Below are positions 31,576 through 34,124 of a stretch of DNA of 34,124 bases, one piece after another (position 1 is the stretch's first letter; every line of letters starts with the position of its first letter). The DNA lies in assembly GCA_903900775.1 (NCBI GenBank), contig CAIUOD010000007.1:1-34124 (forward strand), read 5' to 3'. The notes beneath the pieces were generated by a model. It ran no database searches. It was not told the DNA's origin and saw nothing but the letters and a program-made list of their open reading frames with translations. The DNA comes from Candidatus Adlerbacteria bacterium (GTDB taxonomy: Bacteria > Patescibacteriota > Minisyncoccia > Phycocordibacterales > SBAW01). A program made the translations under genes and the position numbers.

Positions 31576-31761
31576 TTATTTAAATTTAATATAACGCTGT
31601 TTAACTTTGCTCGTGAGCGTGATCTTCTGGGTGCGGTTGCCGGCCATCTGGGTATTGCGCGCCTCTTTGGCGTTGAAGTGGTTCTGCCCTGGCTTGCGCG
31701 AGGTAATTTTACCGTTGCGCGAGATTTTAAGACGTTTTGCAAATGCTTTGTTTGTTTTCAT
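31576..31761 (-). CDS. rpmI: 50S ribosomal protein L35 (bL35)
   Basis: 61 residues from the ATG at 31761 (MKTNKAFAKRLKISRNGKI), with KPGQNHFNAKEARNTQMAGN. Slightly shorter than the usual 64-66. A frame start nine codons upstream (31788) is less likely because it lies within the leader hairpin. Confidence 0.94.
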   Translation of the reverse strand: MKTNKAFAKRLKISRNGKITSRKPGQNHFNAKEARNTQMAGNRTQKITLTSKVKQRYIKFK

Positions 31762-31779
31762 GTGATTTTGCGAAATCAT

Positions 31780-31807
31780 GCCGCGCAATCGTCCTTTAAG
31801 GCGCGGC
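31780..31807 (-). promoter_or_regulatory. rpmI leader hairpin
   Basis: GCCGCGC / GCGCGGC enclosing 14 nt, between the infC stop and the rpmI start. Its position matches where L20 binds for autoregulation in other bacteria; binding here is an inference. Confidence 0.4.
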
Positions 31808-31814
31808 CTTATAA

Positions 31815-32327
31815 CTATTTCTTCCCATCAAACTCCACTACCATCGAGAGGCCTTTGGGGCTCTTCGCGATAGGCGAAGCTACTTTGAATTCCGCGGGGA
31901 TCAGCTTGAGGAATCGCTCCAACCGCTCCTTGAGGAACTCGAACTCCATGTATTTGTACCGCCCCCACAGAAAGAGATTGATTTTGACCCGATGGCCCTC
32001 CCGGAGCCACTCGGCCGCCTTTTTGGCCTTCAGCGCAAGGTCGTTTTCGCCAGTGCCGATTTTAACCTGAACGCTCTTCGTTTCGGCTATATGGGACTTA
32101 GCTTTAACCTCGCGGCGCTTCTTCTCCTGTTCGTATTGGAATTTACCATATTCCATTATTTTTGCAACCGGTGGGGTGGCATTTGGCGAGATCTCGATGA
32201 GGTCGAGCCCAAGCTCCTGCGCGCGAGAAATGGCTTCACTCAAGGCCAAAACACCCAGGTTTTCTCCCTCGGGGCCCACAACCCGCACCTCTTTAGCGCT
32301 AATGCGATGATTTACTCGGGTTTCCAA
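31815..32327 (-). CDS. infC: Translation initiation factor IF-3
   Basis: 170 residues. N-domain: RVNHRISAKEVRVVGPEGENLGVLALSEA, DLIEISPNATPPVAKIMEYGKFQYE; C-domain: SVQVKIGTGENDLALKAKKAAEWLREGHRVKINLFLWGRYKYM. IF-3 screens start codons and keeps the 30S free. The best start is TTG at 32327. A rare start codon is a family habit, since E. coli infC uses AUU for autoregulation. The predicted leader is only about 10 nt. Confidence 0.95.
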   Translation of the reverse strand: METRVNHRISAKEVRVVGPEGENLGVLALSEAISRAQELGLDLIEISPNATPPVAKIMEYGKFQYEQEKKRREVKAKSHIAETKSVQVKIGTGENDLALKAKKAAEWLREGHRVKINLFLWGRYKYMEFEFLKERLERFLKLIPAEFKVASPIAKSPKGLSMVVEFDGKK

Positions 32328-32343
32328 AGTGTTTGTGAGGCCC

Positions 32344-32352
32344 AGTATAGCA
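32344..32352 (-). promoter_or_regulatory. infC promoter, extended -10
   Basis: Minus strand TGCTATACT (TG-C-TATACT). Predicted start near 32337, about 10 nt before the TTG start codon. Confidence 0.6.
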
Positions 32353-32448
32353 GAAAAACGCCTTTATGCACACCCCCGAAGGGCGGCTAATGGCCGGGAA
32401 GCCGCGGTATGATGAGGAAAGTTCATTAGTAAATTAATTAATTTGAAC

Positions 32449-32757
32449 ATGGAAAGCGATAAGAAGTGCTCGTGCGGAGAGGCGGGGATGAGCTGCGGCA
32501 TGTGCGGGCATCATCATTGGTCGCACTGGGTGGTTAAGGCAGCAATACTTCTCTTTGTCTTCTGGGCGGGGATGGAATTCGGCGAAGTCCGCGCGCTTTT
32601 GCACTCCGACTACAGCTATCGGAGTTTTGGCCCGACCATGATGGGTAATGAGGGATACTACTTGAATGTGCGCGGCTCGGGGGATGCCGCTCCAGTTACC
32701 GTCACTGCCCCGGCAGGCGCCACCAAAACGGCCCCAGCTCCTGCGGCACAGCAATAG
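32449..32757 (+). CDS. Small single-pass membrane protein with Cys/His-rich N-terminus
   Basis: 102 residues. Residues 7-25 contain five Cys and several His (CSCGEAGMSCGMCGHHHWSHW), a likely metal-binding site. One hydrophobic helix follows (about 28-46), then a soluble segment and a C-terminal Ala/Pro/Thr-rich tail. No family recognised. The start is the ATG at 32449; an in-frame TTG lies two codons upstream. A TATGAT -10 at 32408-32413, divergent from infC, gives a leader of about 29 nt. Confidence 0.62.
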   Translation: MESDKKCSCGEAGMSCGMCGHHHWSHWVVKAAILLFVFWAGMEFGEVRALLHSDYSYRSFGPTMMGNEGYYLNVRGSGDAAPVTVTAPAGATKTAPAPAAQQ

Positions 32758-32780
32758 TTCTCAACAAGGCTTCATCGGCG

Positions 32781-32789
32781 TGCTATCGT
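32781..32789 (+). promoter_or_regulatory. Leaderless promoter of the SET gene
   Basis: TGCTATCGT (TG-C-TATCGT) ends 7 nt before the GTG at 32797. Confidence 0.5.
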
Positions 32790-32796
32790 AGCAGTG

Positions 32797-33222
32797 GTGA
32801 ATAAACAAGAATTTCTCAATTCGCTCAATGACGTCTACTGCCGGCTGGGTATCACCAGCCACGGGGTAGGCGTCATTGCCGTTCGGGCTATCCCCAAAGG
32901 CCTCGACCCGTTTAAAAACTGCGACCCCGGCGGCGATTTACTCGAGATCCCCGCGACCGATCTCGAAGCATGTAGCGCCCCGGAAGAGGCCAAGCAGTTG
33001 GTGCGCGATTTTTGCGCACTCCAGGGCGGCATTTATTTCGCGCCCGACTACGGCATCGACGCGATTGATAAATCTTTTTATCTCAATCATTCAGACGAAC
33101 CCAACATGGTTTCTCTCGACCACGGCGAAACCTTTCTCACCGCGCGCGATATCGCGGCAGGGGAGGAGCTGACGATGAACTACGACACCTACAACGAGGC
33201 CGCGCATTTTAAACGCACGTGA
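32797..33222 (+). CDS. SET-domain protein (putative lysine methyltransferase)
   Basis: 141 residues from GTG 32797 (an adjacent GTG at 32794 is also possible). SHGVGVIAVRAIPKG is the N-terminal SET strand, NHSDEPNM the NHxxxPN cofactor motif, and TARDIAAGEELTMNYDTY the C-terminal motif with the catalytic Tyr. Stand-alone, without pre- or post-SET zinc domains. It probably methylates a protein lysine with S-adenosylmethionine. Ribosomal proteins are plausible targets by context only. Confidence 0.82.
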   Translation: MNKQEFLNSLNDVYCRLGITSHGVGVIAVRAIPKGLDPFKNCDPGGDLLEIPATDLEACSAPEEAKQLVRDFCALQGGIYFAPDYGIDAIDKSFYLNHSDEPNMVSLDHGETFLTARDIAAGEELTMNYDTYNEAAHFKRT

Positions 33223-33223
33223 T

Positions 33224-33526
33224 TTAGCGATAGAGCAAGATTTCAATAACGATTACGAGGTCGAGGAGTGCCATCAAAAAGTTGGCGAGGAAGATGAGCC
33301 GCTCGCGATGCAGGCGGCCGTAGAGGCTCCACATGAGGTTGATTAAGCACAAGAGCCCCCACGTGCCGAGCGAGAGCCCGGCGACATTTTTGCTTTCAAA
33401 CGCTTGGAGAATTTGCGGCAAGAGCGTGAGCGGCGCGCACAAACTAACGACGAGCATGAGCGAGTCGAACGCGCGCGCCACCCCAAGCCGCTGGCGTTTA
33501 AGCAAATGATGCAGACCGTGAGTCAT
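33224..33526 (-). CDS. SemiSWEET sugar transporter (PQ-loop)
   Basis: 100 residues, three helices (about 22-40, 49-68, 74-96). The PQ motif (LTLLPQILQAFESK) and NLMWSLYG match the half-size SWEET family, which dimerises to form a sugar uniporter in the cytoplasmic membrane. It converges with the SET gene with 1 nt between the stops. A TATACT -10 (minus, 33538-33533) lies six bases before the ATG, so it is predicted leaderless. Confidence 0.82.
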   Translation of the reverse strand: MTHGLHHLLKRQRLGVARAFDSLMLVVSLCAPLTLLPQILQAFESKNVAGLSLGTWGLLCLINLMWSLYGRLHRERLIFLANFLMALLDLVIVIEILLYR

Positions 33527-33541
33527 CAGACTAGTATAACG

Positions 33542-33570
33542 GCAAAAATCTCCCGAGGGGAGATTTTTGC
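33542..33570. terminator. Bidirectional terminator between ssrA and the SemiSWEET gene
   Basis: A perfect 13-bp stem GCAAAAATCTCCC / GGGAGATTTTTGC with loop GAG, ending tmRNA transcription on the minus strand. Confidence 0.75.
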
Positions 33571-33583
33571 GGATTTTGGTGGC

Positions 33584-33606
33584 GCCGAAGCGTAAAACGC
33601 TTCGGC
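33584..33606. terminator. Additional hairpin downstream of ssrA
   Basis: A perfect 9-bp stem GCCGAAGCG-TAAAA-CGCTTCGGC without a T-run; probably 3'-end processing or a backup terminator of the tmRNA gene. Confidence 0.45.
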
Positions 33607-33644
33607 ATCCTACAAAATTATATTCGTAGGACTCATTAATTTTG

Positions 33645-34018
33645 TGGAGATGGGGGGTTTCGAGCCCCCGTCCAATGGAAGTTACGTGACGTTTCTACAC
33701 GACGTAGTTTGTTTTATTTTTCTCAACTGAGCGCCTTTAAAACAGACAAAATAGCAATCAGTCCAGCCTCATTTTTTAAATCACTCCCTGAGGCGGGGGA
33801 GCGACCGAGCTCGGTTGTATAACACCCTTCTTGCGCCCACGAGCGTCACGCAAGGGATGTCGCGTTAGGCCTTAGCGTAGGCGAACGCGAAATCATTCGC
33901 CGCGAAATACGGCGAAGCAACTGTTTTGGCAGTTATTGGTTTCCGGATTTTTAAGAAGATCCGGACTTCTGCCGCGCACAGCCACAAAACGGCTCCATTG
34001 TCTAAGCAATGCATCCCC
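33645..34018 (-). ncRNA. ssrA: Transfer-messenger RNA (tmRNA)
   Basis: About 374 nt. The 5' end GGGGATG (34018-34012) pairs with CATCTCC (33652-33646), giving a 7-bp acceptor with the G3-U70 alanine identity pair and discriminator A at 33645. The T arm is GGGGG-CTCGAAA-CCCCC. CCA is not encoded (ACAA follows). A pseudoknot-like stem CCGGAT/ATCCGG precedes the tag reading frame at 33930-33865, whose resume codon is probably GCC after AATAACT, as in E. coli TAGTC-GCA. The tag starts AKTVASPYF, ends NDFAFAYAKA and stops with TAA. It rescues stalled ribosomes with SmpB, whose gene ends 16 nt upstream. Confidence 0.9.
33865..33930 (-). other. tmRNA tag reading frame
   Basis: 21 codons plus TAA if the resume codon is GCC at 33930; a shorter alternative starts at a GCG giving ANDFAFAYAKA, similar to the E. 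coli ANDENYALAA. The end AYAKA differs from the usual ALAA/LAA proteolysis signal. Confidence 0.7.
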
Positions 34019-34034
34019 GAAAAACGTACGACGC

Positions 34035-34124
34035 TACCCGCGTTTGTCGTGGCTCACTGACTTAGTCTCTTTCTTCAGTTTTCAAGGTGCGGCGGATTTC
34101 GCGCTCGGCATCTCGTTTCTTCAG
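34035..34124 (-). CDS. smpB: SsrA-binding protein SmpB, 3' end only
   Basis: The frame is open to the window edge and shows the last 29 residues. They begin LKKRDAEREIRRTLKLKK, which matches the basic C-terminal tail of SmpB that enters the mRNA channel during tmRNA accommodation, and end SVSHDKRG. The stop is 16 nt from the 5' end of tmRNA, a known neighbour arrangement. The call rests on the tail and this position, because the core domain is outside the window. Confidence 0.8.

Overview
The window most likely comes from a Patescibacteria (Candidate Phyla Radiation) bacterium, probably of a Parcubacteria-like group. The reasons are: the str-S10-spc ribosomal gene order with L15 directly after S5 and no L30 gene, a known trait of that radiation; an archaeal-type UMP kinase; compact genes; and secreted proteins that share a short N-terminal LLQSFGA...TINNV motif. 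The lineage is an inference, because no 16S rRNA is present.

Layout. 1-1643: a Hint (autoprocessing) domain protein, L28 on the minus strand, and an M50 site-2 protease. 1687-6352: S12, S7, three small membrane-protein genes separated by copies of the S7 3' end, then EF-G. 6505-8917: two secreted proteins. 9033-10605: EF-Tu and S10. 10606-11158: a probable stand-alone structured RNA and the L3 leader. 11159-13649: L3, L4, L23, L2. 13650-14690: structured noncoding DNA plus one minus-strand unknown gene. 14691-18214: S19, L22, S3, L16, L29, S17, L14, L24, L5. 18314-19802: HtpX-like protease and a zinc-ribbon membrane protein. 19803-20247: noncoding with large hairpins. 20248-24045: S14, S8, L6, L18, S5, L15, SecY. 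24049-29587: two adenylate-kinase-family genes, UMP kinase, methionine aminopeptidase, NDK, a probable small RNA, a beta-CASP RNase-like protein and a SLOG/LOG-type protein. 29602-31038 (minus): a gamma-glutamylcyclotransferase-like and a glutamate-cysteine-ligase-like gene. 31198-32327 (minus): L20, L35, IF-3. 32449-33526: a Cys/His-rich membrane protein, a SET-domain protein and a SemiSWEET. 33645-34124 (minus): tmRNA (ssrA) and the 3' end of smpB.

Most genes serve translation: ribosomal proteins, elongation and initiation factors, N-terminal methionine removal, secretion, ribosome rescue and nucleotide supply. The ancestral superoperon has been cut at several joints by inserted genes or RNAs, and after each cut there is a new promoter.

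Three expression habits recur. Ribosomal genes inside operons have no Shine-Dalgarno sequence; they have a short A/T-rich spacer with T at -1. Many single genes look leaderless, with an extended -10 (TGnTAnnnT) ending 6-9 nt before the start codon. Transcripts for S12, EF-G, S19 and S14 are predicted to begin almost exactly at a short GC-rich hairpin followed by a T-run, close to the start codon.

The observations I rate most worth following are the array of membrane genes bounded by rpsG 3'-end repeats, the hairpin-first ribosomal mRNAs, the structured RNAs at 10707-11021 and 27381-27534, the gamma-glutamyl gene pair, and the tmRNA with an unusual tag ending in YAKA.
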